From positions 21,471,311 through 21,535,310 of the forward strand of contig NC_063155.1 of assembly GCF_020921035.1 (NCBI RefSeq): DNA of 64,000 nucleotides. Reading direction: 5' to 3'. Made by a program: the position numbers and the translations under genes. Source of the DNA: Rhodamnia argentea. Taxonomy: Eukaryota > Streptophyta > Magnoliopsida > Myrtales > Myrtaceae. The notes under the pieces are model-generated. The model had not been told where the DNA came from. It saw only the letters and a program-made list of their open reading frames with translations, and searched no databases. Below, one piece after another: positions 22,971 through 38,249 of the stretch (within the stretch, counting starts at the first letter, position 1; every line of letters starts with the position of its first letter).

Positions 22971-25060
22971 CCCTTAAAACCTGGGGTTTGGTAGACTACC
23001 AATCGCATTCTTGCCTGCATTAACCAGTTGTAGTTGCTGTGTTCTATTTTTATACACTTCAAAGGATACGCACTACGCAGTAAAGGACAAAGAGCAAAAG
23101 CGTTGGCATGCACTATCCTACTTCGGAGATGGACTTGTCGGGGCGGTATGAATAAAGAAAGACAAAGTTGTTGCCAGAGAAAAAGTTCGATTTGTCGTAT
23201 GTTTTTGCGTATCCAACATCTGGGGACGGGACCATCACTAGCTCGACGAGATTTATGCCATCTCGATCTAAAATGGATGGAAAAAGTCGTTCTTTTTCTT
23301 CTTTTTTTCCCCCCTTTTCCGTTTCCTTTTCTTTCCTCTTTTTTCTTTTTAACCCTGCTCGAGCACCATTTTCATCGACGTCGACACCATCGCCAACTTG
23401 GATGCTAATGTCCTCACCGAGCCGGTGCTGCCATCACCATCGCCGCCATCTTTGTTGCCGATGTCCATCACTATTCTCCAATACTCCGTCGAATCCCCTC
23501 CATCACCCCCTCTCTCTCTCTCTCTCCGACCTACCCGAGTATTTTTGACGCTCTCATCGCCATTCCACTTATCGTAAGAAAGAAGTAAATGGGCTTATCA
23601 AATATCGCGACACGTGTTAAACGAATGAATCCGCGTAAATATCTTCCAAAAAAATCTGAATTTTCTCCTACGGCCTCCCATATATTCCTCCGGAACGACC
23701 AACTTCAGTACAAGAAATAATGAAACGAAAGGTTCCCAATGCAATAATACACGTACGTACACGCACGAATAGTGGTTACAACGCTAGAAATCGCACCAGA
23801 AAATCACTGCTCCCGACGCGTATTTAGGCCCACGCCTGTGCGGACTTAAACATATTTAATCCCCAATTGTCGAATAGTTTATAAGCACCGTACTCCCAAA
23901 ATTGGACTCGCGTCCGTGATCGGTGGTGATGATGATTTTGGGTCGTCGTCGGTTGAATGGCTGGACGAGAGACGTGTTGGCTGACCGTAGCGTAGAATGG
24001 ATTTTTAATTTTTCCCTTTCACCGGAGGATGTGATCATCCCCTTCGTCATCCACCTACCTTAACGAAATTAGGTGGGAAAACAAACGCCACCTAACCTTG
24101 GGATACGCGGGCCTCCCTATTGCGCTCGTGAACGTAAAAATTCAAAATTGTCCAATTATTGGAGACGACTTTGATTAAGAAAGAGAGAGGCGAAATTGAA
24201 ATGCCCTTTGTTGCCCCTGCCGACATTAGCAGTAGTAATCTGACTCATAAGACTGTCCTCGGACTCATCCGAGTGTGACCAGTTCGCTTCGGATTTTTCG
24301 AAACCAAAACGAATGTGCATACGTTTTTGACCCGAACATCCGTTTCGATTCGGGTCGGCTAGGGTTAGAGTTTTTTTTTTTTTTTGGTACCGGGCCTTCG
24401 TTCTCCACATGGTCCACAGGATATTTGGGGACAGGAATTAGGTTTTGCCTTCGTCCCCCACGTTGACGGAACCTTTGGTTCTCTCCTTTTCAAAAGACAC
24501 CAAACGCTCGAACAAGCAAAAATCATATAACTCCTCCACCTGACCACCCACTACCGCAGACATATCCCGAACCGAAATAATGAGTCCTGCTCGGTGCTCG
24601 CTCGCTCGCTCTGACTCGGTGAGTGGGACTCGGGATAAAAGACCGGATTCGGTTCCCCAACCGAACCGGCAGAAAACACACTTTTTCCCCCAACAACACG
24701 AACCGTAATTCAAAACCCGAACATAAATGATCCGGAAATTTTCGGTTCTGTCCGGGGTTTCAACGCCCCTCCTCCACACAGACAATTGCGCTCTTTATCT
24801 TAACTAAGGCTGTTGGGCATGGAGATTGATCCATGTTTAGAGACTAAATACATGCATTTGCTCAGATCGCGCGATTCCCTCGTGCTATCGAAAAATTAAA
24901 TATAAAAAATAAACGGATAATATTCTCTCCATCTACAGAAATGTTCAATCATAAATTATTATCGATAATGAAAATATTTTTCATCGGATAAATTTTTCAA
25001 GTCATACAAGTAATCATTTATAAGAAACTTTTATGCAATGAGAGATTCACGTAAAACAGA
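22971..25060. other. Spacer without a gene
   Basis: Pyrimidine-rich tract at 23296-23350, CT repeat at 23510-23526, T-run at about 24370. Open frames of 60-126 codons here (for example 23168-23548, 24438-24785 minus) are low-complexity or lack any domain. Confidence 0.4.
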
Positions 25061-25109
25061 TGGATGGCAAAAAGCAGAAAGGGCAAAATAACTGGGCTCG
25101 TTTTGTTGA

Positions 25110-28206
<3,097 letters not shown>

Positions 28207-28899
28207 ACATGACTTGCTGTCTGTTTTGTCCCATGTTCTAGTCTCTCTCGGCATTCACACAAATGGTCTGAACTCCTAGTGGAAATTTTTGGGGGCTATA
28301 TAGATATAGTAGCTGTCGCCCTTGCTTGAAGTTCTATTGAAGTTGCAGATGGTTATTGTGAAAGAAATTTTGGTGAAGTAATGAGAAGTCGATCACTGGC
28401 TTATCTTCTTCTCCAGTCTTGGATTGCTGATGTCTGATTGCTGGATCACTCAACTTTAGCTTTCTCATTTGGTCATCAGACAAACTTAGCATTCTTCAAG
28501 GAGGATGAATCATTCTTTGCTGTGAGATGGAAAAGAACTTGTTTTTGGGGGGTGGGGGGAGACAGTCTCCCAGAGTGCATATCCTTGTTTTCGTCGGCTT
28601 TCATGCTTTGGATTTGTGGACCAGTTACGCGAGCATTTCGTTTCTGCCATTGTTCTTCCTGTTAGTCCTGGGAGGATTTTTAAGAGTGGCATGATTCTGA
28701 ATTGTAACGCTGGGTTGGCTTGCCTATCTGGACTCACCATGAGTTTTATGGGCGAAAAATAATTGCACAGCTAAAGATGCGAAAAATGTAAAAGAAACGA
28801 AGAGAATACATCAATATGATGATTACTACTATGAATATGGTTCTTGTTGTGATGGTAAGATGCTAAATGGCTCAGGTTTGTTTGTCATTAGAAAACTAA
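28207..28899. other. SRPK 3' flank, no further gene seen
   Basis: Includes the probable 3' UTR. No convincing open frame or repeat. Confidence 0.4.
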
Positions 28900-29154
28900 G
28901 GGTGTTTGTGATAATACTTCTGAAGTAGAATTTCTGCTTTAGAAGTGTTTTCGAACAAAAATTCGTTTGGTAACGTAAGTTCTAAAGCAGAAATTCGTTT
29001 GGTTCACAATTTAAATTTCTACTTCTAAAATAATTTTTTACTTCAAAAGTGATTTTTGCAGCACTTTTGAGAAGTAAAAAAAACTTACTTCTTACTATCA
29101 TAAGCTATTTTTTTCATTTTCACTCCTTCCTCTTTATATTTTCTTCTATTTACG

Positions 29155-29200
<46 letters not shown>

Positions 29201-29914
29201 GTACTCACTCCCGAGAGATGCGGGCCGGGTTGACCCGATCTGGAAAATATTTTAATAATAAAATTATTTAATAATAAAATGTAAATAAAAGGAAAATTTG
29301 AAAAAATTCATTAAAAAGTATTAAAAAATTCATAAAAATTCCAAAAGTAATAAAAAAATTCAGAAAAAATTCGTGAGCTCTTAAAAAAATCATAAAAAAT
29401 ATATAAAAATCATTAAAATCATTAAAAAATCTGAAAGTTTTGAAAATTCCAAAAAATCCCAAAAGAAAGGAAGTTGCTACAATCAACTGGCCAAGACCTA
29501 TTTTGGAGTTTTTGATCCCCGATCTTTCCAAATTGACGATTTTGCCTTTCTTGGCAAATTGTCTCCAATTTCTCCCAAATCACCCATGAACTCTAATCAC
29601 ACATTCTCTAAGTACTTAGAGCTATATTAGAGAAGCCTTGATTTGTATTGATGTGCTTTATCTGTCCACTTGATTGCACATTTATTTTATTGAATGTGAT
29701 TGGTAGTATTAGTCTTCCGACTTGCATGAAAACCCCGTTAGTATTTGCATTTAACTTTTCTTAAATAAAATGCATTTTAGGTTAGGATCAATAATTTTTC
29801 GTAGAAATTTTGTCCCGTTATCAAACGCCTTTCTTTGATTAAAAATCAACTTTTGAAGCAGAAGTAAAAAAATCAACTTTTGCTTTTGAAGCCGAAGTGT
29901 TGTCATGCGCACCC
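28900..29914. mobile_element. PIF/Harbinger-like (Tourist-type) MITE, copy 1
   Basis: Ends are inverted repeats: GGGTGTTTGTGATAATACTT on the left, and the reverse of the right end reads GGGTGCGCATGACAACACTT. A TAA trinucleotide flanks both sides (28897-28899 and 29915-29917), which fits the 3-bp target duplication of PIF/Harbinger. Subterminal repeats of 'cttctaaagcagaaattcgtttggt' occur near the left end. The 1015-bp interior holds a CT microsatellite (29159-29195) and an AT-rich block (29245-29420), no transposase. Assignment rests on ends and flanks only. Confidence 0.65.
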
Positions 29915-30149
29915 TAAGCTACTAAGATTGTTAGTTTTGTTATTGTTATGGTATGGTGTTCAATTGCTAGTTTGGAATTGGCGCTGGTGCTATGGTTATT
30001 TGTTTTGCAGGTCATGGGATAAGAAGTTATTCCCTTTGTTCATATGAAGAGGTAATGTAACACAACCAAGGGTGTTTCGTACATGTAATTTATTCTCACT
30101 TCTCTCGCGCACACGGTATGCTGGTCGAAGTTCTGTATTATGACTTTGG

Positions 30150-31834
30150 CTAGAAGATGAGGGAGATGCCACCAGCGAGCAGATCATCGGACAATATCTT
30201 GTTGGTCGCCTCTGTTGGATGAAAACCGTCCCAAAACACGTATTCCGACGCATTGGCACACGTGCCCACCGACTTTGGGTTGCACAGAATCGATGTTTCT
30301 ACCAAGCCCGTTCCGCAGCACGCTCTCCTCGCCTCGGCAAAACCTGTCAAGGTCACCAATTCATGCATCTTCGCTTAGGGTGACCATTACCTGACGCTGA
30401 AGGAGTATGCCCTGAATAGTTGAAAGAGGAATCTTCACATACCGCTGTCGGAGGGCTTTTGAACGATGTCGTAGAGAGGCTGGTAGATGTCTAGGACCAC
30501 CAGAATAAGGCCAGAGAGCTTGCTCTGCAAGCTCTGAGAAGTGGCGTTGAGCTTGCTGTTGAAGGAGACTGCGTCCCTGTTCAGCTTGGTGACGCACCCC
30601 TCGCTGTGGTTGCCGAATATCGTGATTGTTGCCGGCAGACACCCGAGCGGCGGCAGCGTGGTCACCCCAATCTTTCTCGCCCCTAATGAGTACAATTCCT
30701 GCCTCGGAAAGCACCATTTTGACGTTATACATCACAATTGTCTTCTGACCATAATCACGCAGGCCACCGTTAGATTGATTAGAATTAACAGAGACCCTCG
30801 AGAAAGGAAGGAAGAACCTGAATGAAAGTGGAGTAGGATTGCATGAGAAGGTCCGAGAATTGGTCAGGCGTGTAGACTTCGTAGAGAAGAGGGTTGATGT
30901 AATAGTTCTGGGCAAAGTCGCTGCTGCCGGCACTGACGAGGTAGAGTCCATCCGATATGATCGCTGTGACGTTCGCTTTGTACTTCACCGCGATCTTTAC
31001 GATCTTGTTCTGGTACTCCTTGTAGTACTTCAGCTGCTCGGTCAACGAAATCGTGTGCTACACCCACGACAACTCGCGATCGCAAGTTACTAGTCAGTAT
31101 TCAGAGTGGCCAAAGTCCAGACTAAGTCTAGAGATGCAATAACCAGCTTAATGAAATTCATTTATAAAGCAGGTCGGGTTCGGGCCGATTCTGTATCTTA
31201 GTATGATCAAATGAAACAAAATCTAGAGAGAGAGAGAAAGAGAGAGTACATATAGTTTTGCTGTGGAGTCATAGTAACCAGAAGAAGCGGAAGCGAAATT
31301 AGCGCCAATTAGAAGGTGCTTTCCCCTGGCCTTTTCGCTGAGATAGGCTGGTGGGTAAGAAGTAAACCCAATGTTTTCAGCTGCCACCATTCACACATAT
31401 CATCATTAGTCTCACATAAACCACATTGCCAACTTGTCAAAACGCAGATGAATATAAGAAATAAGTTGAACTTGAATCCAAGGGAAAAAAAAAGAAAAAC
31501 ATAGGAACAGAAATAGAGGATGTGCAGAATTTGAAAAGTGGGTTATGAAAAGTATGGATATGTGTGTACCAGTGAAGTCAGCAGCGATCTTGCCATTGCA
31601 GAACCTCCCCGTGGGCCGGTGCTTGATGAAGTCCCGGCCGTAAGGGGGGAAGTTGGCCTTGACGATGGTGTAGAGGTGGTTGTTGTTGCCCGCGTCAACC
31701 ACCGAGTCCCCAAACACGAACATTGAAGGCACCAGAGGCTGCCCGTCAACCACCACGCCCAGCATCGTCATCGTCATCATCATCATCATTACTCCGAGCG
31801 AGCATGAAGCACCTAAAAGACTGGATAAGCCCAT
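30150..31834 (-). CDS. GDSL esterase/lipase, secreted
   Basis: SGNH-type hydrolase acting on lipids or cell-wall esters, probably in the apoplast. Exons on the minus strand: 31834-31570, 31380-31250, 31057-30818, 30698-30443 and 30343-30150; phases agree; 361 residues, the usual length with the usual five-exon layout. A hydrophobic, Met-rich signal peptide (about 1-31) precedes block I FVFGDSVVDAGNNN, with nucleophile Ser44. Block II is GANFASASSGYYD. Block III reads SAGSSDF in place of the commoner GxND, as in some plant members. Block V is FWDGFHP, with Asp336 and His339. The start is the first in-frame ATG before the signal peptide. It is convergent with the SRPK gene. Substrate unknown. 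Confidence 0.9.
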
Positions 31835-34800
31835 TGTCTCCAACACTAAAAGAACACTTGCGCAGAAAACTTATGATTTGCTGTAGTTAGGACGAGTGTC
31901 CGACATTATAAGAGAGAGCGAGAGAGTCTGGAAGAAGCTGATAAAGCGCGCGAACAGATTCAAGGAGAAAAAAAACATAAAACAAAGAGGGAAAGAAATT
32001 GTTGGAGGTTGAAAGTGCATGTGTTGCAAGAAATCAAGCTGATGAGGATCACCAAAGCTTAAGACTCACACATGCCTTTTTCTTAAATGGTGTTAGGCCT
32101 GGTCTGACCTTAATTAATTAAATAAAACTTCTTGTCTAGGCCGGCAGCTGATTGGCGGCCATCATATGTGGAACCTCGTCGACATGGCATTATTGTGCCA
32201 AAAGAACAGCAGTCCTAATGGAAGAGGTAAACTTTCCAAGCGAGTTCATCTGAGGGTCTTGTTGACATTTCGTCCACGAGTAAATGCAGAGAAGAAAGGA
32301 AGGACAAACGAACTAAACTTTCTCAAAGCATATTTCGTAATTTTGCCGAGCAGAGAAAAGACATTAAAATCTTCTGCTGCCGGTGATACCAACGTGTTGT
32401 GCTGAATGGCCTCACCTATCTAATCAGACCTTCTAATATCGTAAGAGTTCAAAGCACGCCGGTTTATAAACATGTTGACTACCAATAGTTCGGTGATATC
32501 GCGTTGATTCAAAAAATAAGTGACCAGAATGAATCATGATCTGTTAGTTGAACTTGAATCTCGTTGTATTTCAATCTTCTCTCTTTAATGTTCAACCTGT
32601 CAAGAAAAACACACCCTTAGCTAGCAATTACAATCATCACCGGCATAAGCATAGACTCTTTTTCGCTGGACATAGAAATCAATGAGATCCGACCCGATAC
32701 GCCAAGGGACAGAGTGATTGTTTTGTGACGGGAAAAAAACAAAGGGTGATGGTTCCACCTATATTTTTTACCCAAATGGCGTGTCTTGATGAACTCTTGA
32801 TTTGAGCTGTACTTAGCTTCTGAGGCACTCTTTCGTCTTTTACCAGGAAGATGATGATGATACAGAAGGCGTCCAGGAATCCTCTGTTTCTCAAAAAGGG
32901 AAACAGAGGGGCGGAACAGGAAGAGCCAAAATTGCTGAATGGGTCAAATCAAAGGGAATGTGGTTGGCACTTTGCATCGAGGCAGTGTCGTGTCGTGCAT
33001 CCTCGATTTTTCACTTCTGTTGCTGTTCCGGTGTCGCTATCCATAGGAGAGAGATCTGAGACAGCAAGCATATCCTGCGTTGAGGTCGAGGCGCCTTTTG
33101 CTAATTTCCGAAGAACGTTTTTGAAGTAATGCTGTGCAAATAACAAACGAACTCTACATATGCCGATCCCTGTTCACAAAAGTAATCGCGTGTTATATAG
33201 AAGAGACGTATTTTTTCTTCTTTTTTTTTCTAATTTCTAAACAGCTAAGATGCTGACACAATTTTGGTTAAAACAGCACTTAAATCACCAAGTCACACAC
33301 CAAAAACTAATCGAGTGCGATAAATTCGATTACAATATTTCTTCCGATCATGGAAACGACAAACACCAATTGGGTCACCACCTAGACCGGGACAAAACCC
33401 TGGCAGACCAGAACGAGGCCGCGTCCGAAGACCGCGCTTCGTACAAAGACAACTGGGCCGAAATAACTTTGAACTCGTTATGGTAGGGGCCGCGCGAACG
33501 CAGGCCCCCGCTGCCACAAATTATGACGTAGGCTCAACCACTATGGGCTGACCTTAGGCGAGCGCCCCTCCGAAGTGCAATGGAGGTCGCTAACCTAGGC
33601 CATGGGCCTTCATGATCGCCCATCGACCCCGTCCAGGTAAGTATGTTGCAATCGTCCCCGAGTCTGTTTCTTATACTCCTTCCGTCTCCTCTTTCTTCTG
33701 CCTCTTCCCGATGTGGGACTCCCTCCCAAAAGCCTTTTCACGCAGCAAGTCATTCCTTCGCGACGTGCGGGTCTCCGATTTCCCCATCTCTCAGGTCCTT
33801 CGTTCACGCATCAGCAGCAACTCTTGATTTTTTTGTTTTCCCCTCCAATGCGTTGCCTCCATTCGTCACGGAATCGGGCTACTAGTAGCTCCGTCCAGAA
33901 GCTCTGATTGAATCCCGCACCAACATTCGCCCGGCGGCTATGCCCCTGCACGTACCTCCTTCGTCAAAGCAAAACCCAGTTCGTTCGAGTCCGGTCACAC
34001 GAACAGGAAGATGAGAGATGAGACGAAACTCGGACCCGGCAGCGCATGACTCATTTGGAGTGAGTGTGAGATTGTCCTGCTAACTTGTGAGCTCGGGGTT
34101 TAGGCTTTAAATTTGAAAAGACTTCACAGAATGCAGGCATGTGGGAAAAGATATCATCGAAGTAAATCGCGAAGGTGCCGAAGCCAACGACGAGATACCC
34201 GGGCCCAGCTCGGTCTGGAATTCCAATTACTCGAATTCGGTCGTTAACGGCACTCCAAACGAATCATTGTCGAGCTCAAGTGACTCGTTGTAGGTCGGGT
34301 CTGTCATCTTCTTTGGAGGATTCGTACTCGTCTCATCATCGAGTGCTTGCTTTGGTCAGATCGAAATCTCTTGATCTAGGAGGGAAGGGGCTCGGTTGGG
34401 CGGGCTCTGAGACCGCTGGGATCGAGGGGCACAATCGACCCCTGGGCCGAGCTTTACGAGAGCTCGGCCAATGATGGGCTTTGAGAACGGTGGCTCGCGG
34501 AGATGGTACGGCTGAGCTGCGCCCCAGGCGCCTCGGTCAAACCCATTGCTAAACGCGCGCTCCGTCGCATCGCAGTGGCAATTGTGTAAATCCCCCTTTG
34601 TCGGTGCTTCGGCGCCCTCCTGTTTCGCTGTTTCCTGCGAGACGTAACGTAAACCGGAAAAACGCGCCTTCCTCGAAATCGCCAGATGGGAAATGAGCGG
34701 GACCGTGCCCCCCGAAGATTACAACGACGAGCATATACATTTGCGAGGGAAAATGGGTCACGAGGACGACGAATGATAGTAATGGAAGATGAGAATATTT

Positions 34801-34943
34801 GCACCGATGCATCAATTTCGATAATTAAAAAAAAAAGTAAATGCGTTGAAATTCTTAAAAATTGATACGAAAGTGTAATTGAGTTCAAAAATTTTCAAAA
34901 AAATATAATCAAGTCTTGTAACTATTCAAATTGATGCAATTAA
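31835..34943. other. Long spacer without a recognised gene
   Basis: Contains the GDSL promoter side and mixed DNA. The region 33340-33640 and the region 34160-34560 are GC-richer and carry open frames up to about 145 codons, but none shows a domain, and frames overlap on both strands. No repeat ends were found. Confidence 0.35.
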
Positions 34944-35704
34944 GGGTGCGAATGGTAACGCTTCTAGAAGTGAATTTCTATATCAGAAATGCTTCTAAAG
35001 TAGAAATCCTTTCTAAAGTAGAAATCCGTTTGGTAATGCAACTTCTAAAGCATAAATCCGTTTGGTAAAATTATTTACTTCTGAAAGAAATTTCCGCTCA
35101 TGAAGTTGTTTTTTCCGCAATTTGAAAAGTTAAAAAAAAATTGATTCTCAACTCAAGAAGTACTTATCGTTTCACCATTTTTTCATCACACCCTCGTCCC
35201 CTTTTTATTACGCCTCTCTCTCCCTTTTCATTATGCCTCCGCCATTGCCGCCCGCCGTTCTTGCTTGCCGTCACCAACCCCCGACCTTTGCCGACCACCG
35301 CCGAGCGTTGCCAACCTTCGCCGACCCTCGCCGCCGCCGGCCCCAATCTCTGGTGCCAATTGTTGCCCGCCGCCACCAACCGTCGTGATCCACTACCGTT
35401 GCTAACCGTCAAGTCGCCATCTCCAGTTGCCATAGTAAAAATAAACAATATTTTTTATTTTTAAAAAGTAAATAGTATTTTTTAAAGAAATTTTAAAAAT
35501 TTAAAAATTAAGTAGAAATTTTTCGATTGCCGACAATAATCCGTTGTATAAGATTTTGTGTTAATAATGTTATAGAAGTAGAAATTTTCAACCGTTACCA
35601 AACGAATTTCTTTTATCATAAATTAACTTTTGGAGCAGGAGTCGAAAAATCAACTTTCGGTTAGAAAGTTGATTTATAAAGGAAAAGTGTTACCATGTGC
35701 ACCT
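34944..35704. mobile_element. PIF/Harbinger-like (Tourist-type) MITE, copy 2
   Basis: Same family as the element at 28900. The left end is GGGTGCGAATGGTAACGCTT and the reverse of the right end reads AGGTGCACATGGTAACACTT. The subterminal 'ctaaagtagaaatccgtttggta' units are repeated at about 34995-35070. A TAA precedes the left end; the right flank has lost it. The centre differs from copy 1: a GC-rich stretch at 35225-35430 gives open frames on both strands, with no domain. Confidence 0.65.
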
Positions 35705-36164
35705 CGGGTCTTTCCGTTAACTTTGTCTAACTAGGCGAACGAAAAAATGCTAATATGTTTTTTTAGTATCATTCCCTCTCTTACGTGAAGGGATCCGACG
35801 GTTGAGCGATGCTGCTTGTATAGCTAGATCCAAAAAATGACTTTCACTTCCCGGAGATCAGAGTAAACCGCGGCAAAGCGTTTCGGTTATAATTTTACCC
35901 AATAAAAGAATCGACGTGTCGGCCAAATGTTCAGGCACGCGCGACGTTAGGCTTCGAACAAGAACATGCTTTTCTTACTCAGCACTTCGCGGTTCGATGC
36001 CATGCACGCTGTTTGATTCGGGCATGTCTTACGCTACACTGCCCACGAAAGAATTCTCCTTTTTGCTTTCTATATTCCCCACTTCAGTGACGATGCCCCC
36101 ACCCTCGCTCGGAACGAAGGGATCGCATAAAGTTGGATTGACCCCTGATTTGGTTCTGTAATTG
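35705..36164. other. Spacer without a gene
   Basis: An 81-codon frame at 35916-36161 shows no domain. Nothing else is seen. Confidence 0.4.
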
Positions 36165-36790
36165 AGGGAGTTACTTTAAAAAGCCTTAAATATATTATAA
36201 TCGTGTCAATTCAGTTCTAATTTTTTTTTTTACATTAATGCCGACGTAACGTGTATTGAGCTGGCATGGACTATTTCTAATGATATTTTCCAATTTTCTT
36301 TTTACTAATTTTTGCTTTTTGTTTTTTGCTTTTCCTTCGTTCTTTTCTATTTTTGGCTACCATTGTGGCCCGCAGAGTTGCACTCTTGACACGGCGCACC
36401 AGAGGAACGAAAGATGACCAAAATAGAGGAATCCCAGGTCCTGCCTTGTCATGGCCGGGCGAGGCCTACCTCACCGTTGTTGGGCGACGTCCGAGGCAAG
36501 GTTGACCTCGCCGACCCTCATTTCTGGCCGGTCGTTGGCCATTGCAGATGTCCGGAGATGAGTAGGAGAAAGAAGAAAAAGAGAAAAAGATAAGGAAAAT
36601 AAACAATTCAAAAAATGTTTAAAAATGAACGTCATCATCGCCAGTATCATGTGAGCGATTTTCAATCAAAATCGATAGGATGAACTATATTGACACAAAT
36701 AAAAAAAAAAATCTCAGTTGATAAAAAAAAAATTAAGTCTGAATTGGCATAATTATAATAGAATTAATTTTTTTTTGGGCAATTTTTCCT
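36165..36790. repeat. Composite AT/GC repeat copy
   Basis: Left arm 'ccttaaatatattataatcgtgtc' (36182) and right arm 'ctgaattggcataattataatag' (36740) are inverted. Between them lie a T-rich tract, a GC-rich core (about 36360-36560, with 'ggccgggcgaggcc') and an A-rich tract. Confidence 0.55.
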
Positions 36791-37380
36791 CGAGTAAATA
36801 GATGGCGATCAGAGGAGGACGGAGACATTCTTTGCCTTCTTGAGAAGGGCACGTGATATTCCCTTTGGGATCGGAGCGTGGGGTCGCGCGTGGGCGGTGG
36901 TGCGGGAATTTCCAATTTCAGAAGGATAAAAAAAATTGTTTTGAGAAGCAAAACAAAAAATTGGGACCCACGTGAGGATGTGAACGGGGACAGCTCACTG
37001 TTAGAAAGCCAATCACATGACACGTTTTTTTTTTCTCAACAGACGGAACGCGGACACCCTTCTTCTTCAACCTTTTTTGGTTCTTTTTTGGCAAAGCGTT
37101 TTCATGCAATGAAACGGACCACGCCTGCTGGTCGCTACTTCTAACGGAAATTCTCAAGAGTTGGTCAAAATCAAGTTGGCCAATATACAAAAAAGAAGAA
37201 AGAAGAAGTTATTAAGTCTTGGTTTGGCCATGTGCGCCGACTAATGTGTGCTGTCGTGCACGAGATCTCGAATTTTTTATTGCCTTTTATTCGGCAAAAA
37301 TAATAATAAAAAGTGTCCTATGTGCGCCCGTTAAAAAAAATGCCATAAATACGTTTGGTACATAAAATTTACTATTTAAA
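36791..37380. other. Spacer with two G-box-like sites
   Basis: CACGTG cores at about 36850 and 36968. They lie more than 1.2 kb from the next gene start, so a role is uncertain. No gene is seen. Confidence 0.35.
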
Positions 37381-37384
37381 CTAA

Positions 37385-37785
37385 GTAAATTTACTAATTT
37401 GTGTAATTACTCCAATTTTTCAAGGTGTCTTATTTGGGCCAATGTGTAATATGATTCTTGAACTTTTAATTTTCATGAACTATAGCCCAGTGTGCAATAT
37501 AGTCATTGAACTTTCAATTTGTTCAATGCGATTCCAAAATTTTGGAACAAGCTTAATTTAGTTTTTGAACTATAAGAAGATGTCCAATGTAGGGACTATA
37601 AAAAGATGTTCGATGTAGTCTTTTTATTAATTCAAGTTTAGGGAAAATATTGAACATTTTCTTATAGTTCGTGGATCGAATTGGATTATTTTAAAAATTT
37701 AGGGACTATATTGATTAAATTAAAAATTCAGAGATCACATTATATATTGACCTAAAGTTTAGAAGTTTAATTGAGGGAAAATTCA
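37385..37785. repeat. AT-rich inverted-repeat element
   Basis: Left half wording 'tgaacttttaattttcatgaac' and 'cattgaactttcaattt' is mirrored in the right half by 'gggactatattgattaaattaaaaattcag'. Inner units 'ctataa(g/a)aagatgt' occur at 37570 and 37597. It resembles the composite family in design but differs in sequence. Confidence 0.45.
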
Positions 37786-38249
37786 GAAATGATTTCTGTC
37801 AAAAAAAAAAAAAAAAGTTGGCGGCATCGCCCAGTTCATCAACCCCTGCAAAAAAGGAAACGTCTAACTTACCGAGCAAGGAGAATCGCGGAATGAACAG
37901 CAGTTCGGAGCTGGAAAACCAGCTGCGAATATCTGCTGACGTGGACCAATGATGAGGCGAGTAGCTCTCACTCCCCGTCATCCCAGAGTACCCCAAGGTC
38001 CCCAACACCGACCCTCTGCCAACTCTCTCTCGCTCTAGCGTCTCATCATCTAATTAAATACCGGCTCCATTGATTTGCGAACCGATCCAACTTAACTCGT
38101 TTTCCCTCCCTGCGAAACGATAATAGCAAAAAAAGAGAGACTCGCGTCAATCCTCACCCTCCATTATCGGCAAGACCAACACTTCCATTTCTGCAATTCC
38201 TTAGATTCTAGAGAGAGACAGAGAGGGGAGATTTTGCAGAGGAGCGGGA

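Noticed and set aside
23168-23548. 126-codon plus-strand frame
   Set aside because: No ATG at its start, and mostly Ser/Phe/Pro low complexity from pyrimidine tracts.
33250-34888. Possible genes in GC-richer patches (frames of 65-145 codons)
   Set aside because: Frames overlap on both strands, none shows a domain or joins to another exon by a good splice site.
35141-35464. Open frames on both strands with Pro/Ala/Arg-rich composition
   Set aside because: They lie in the GC-rich centre of a MITE, have no domain and depend on composition.
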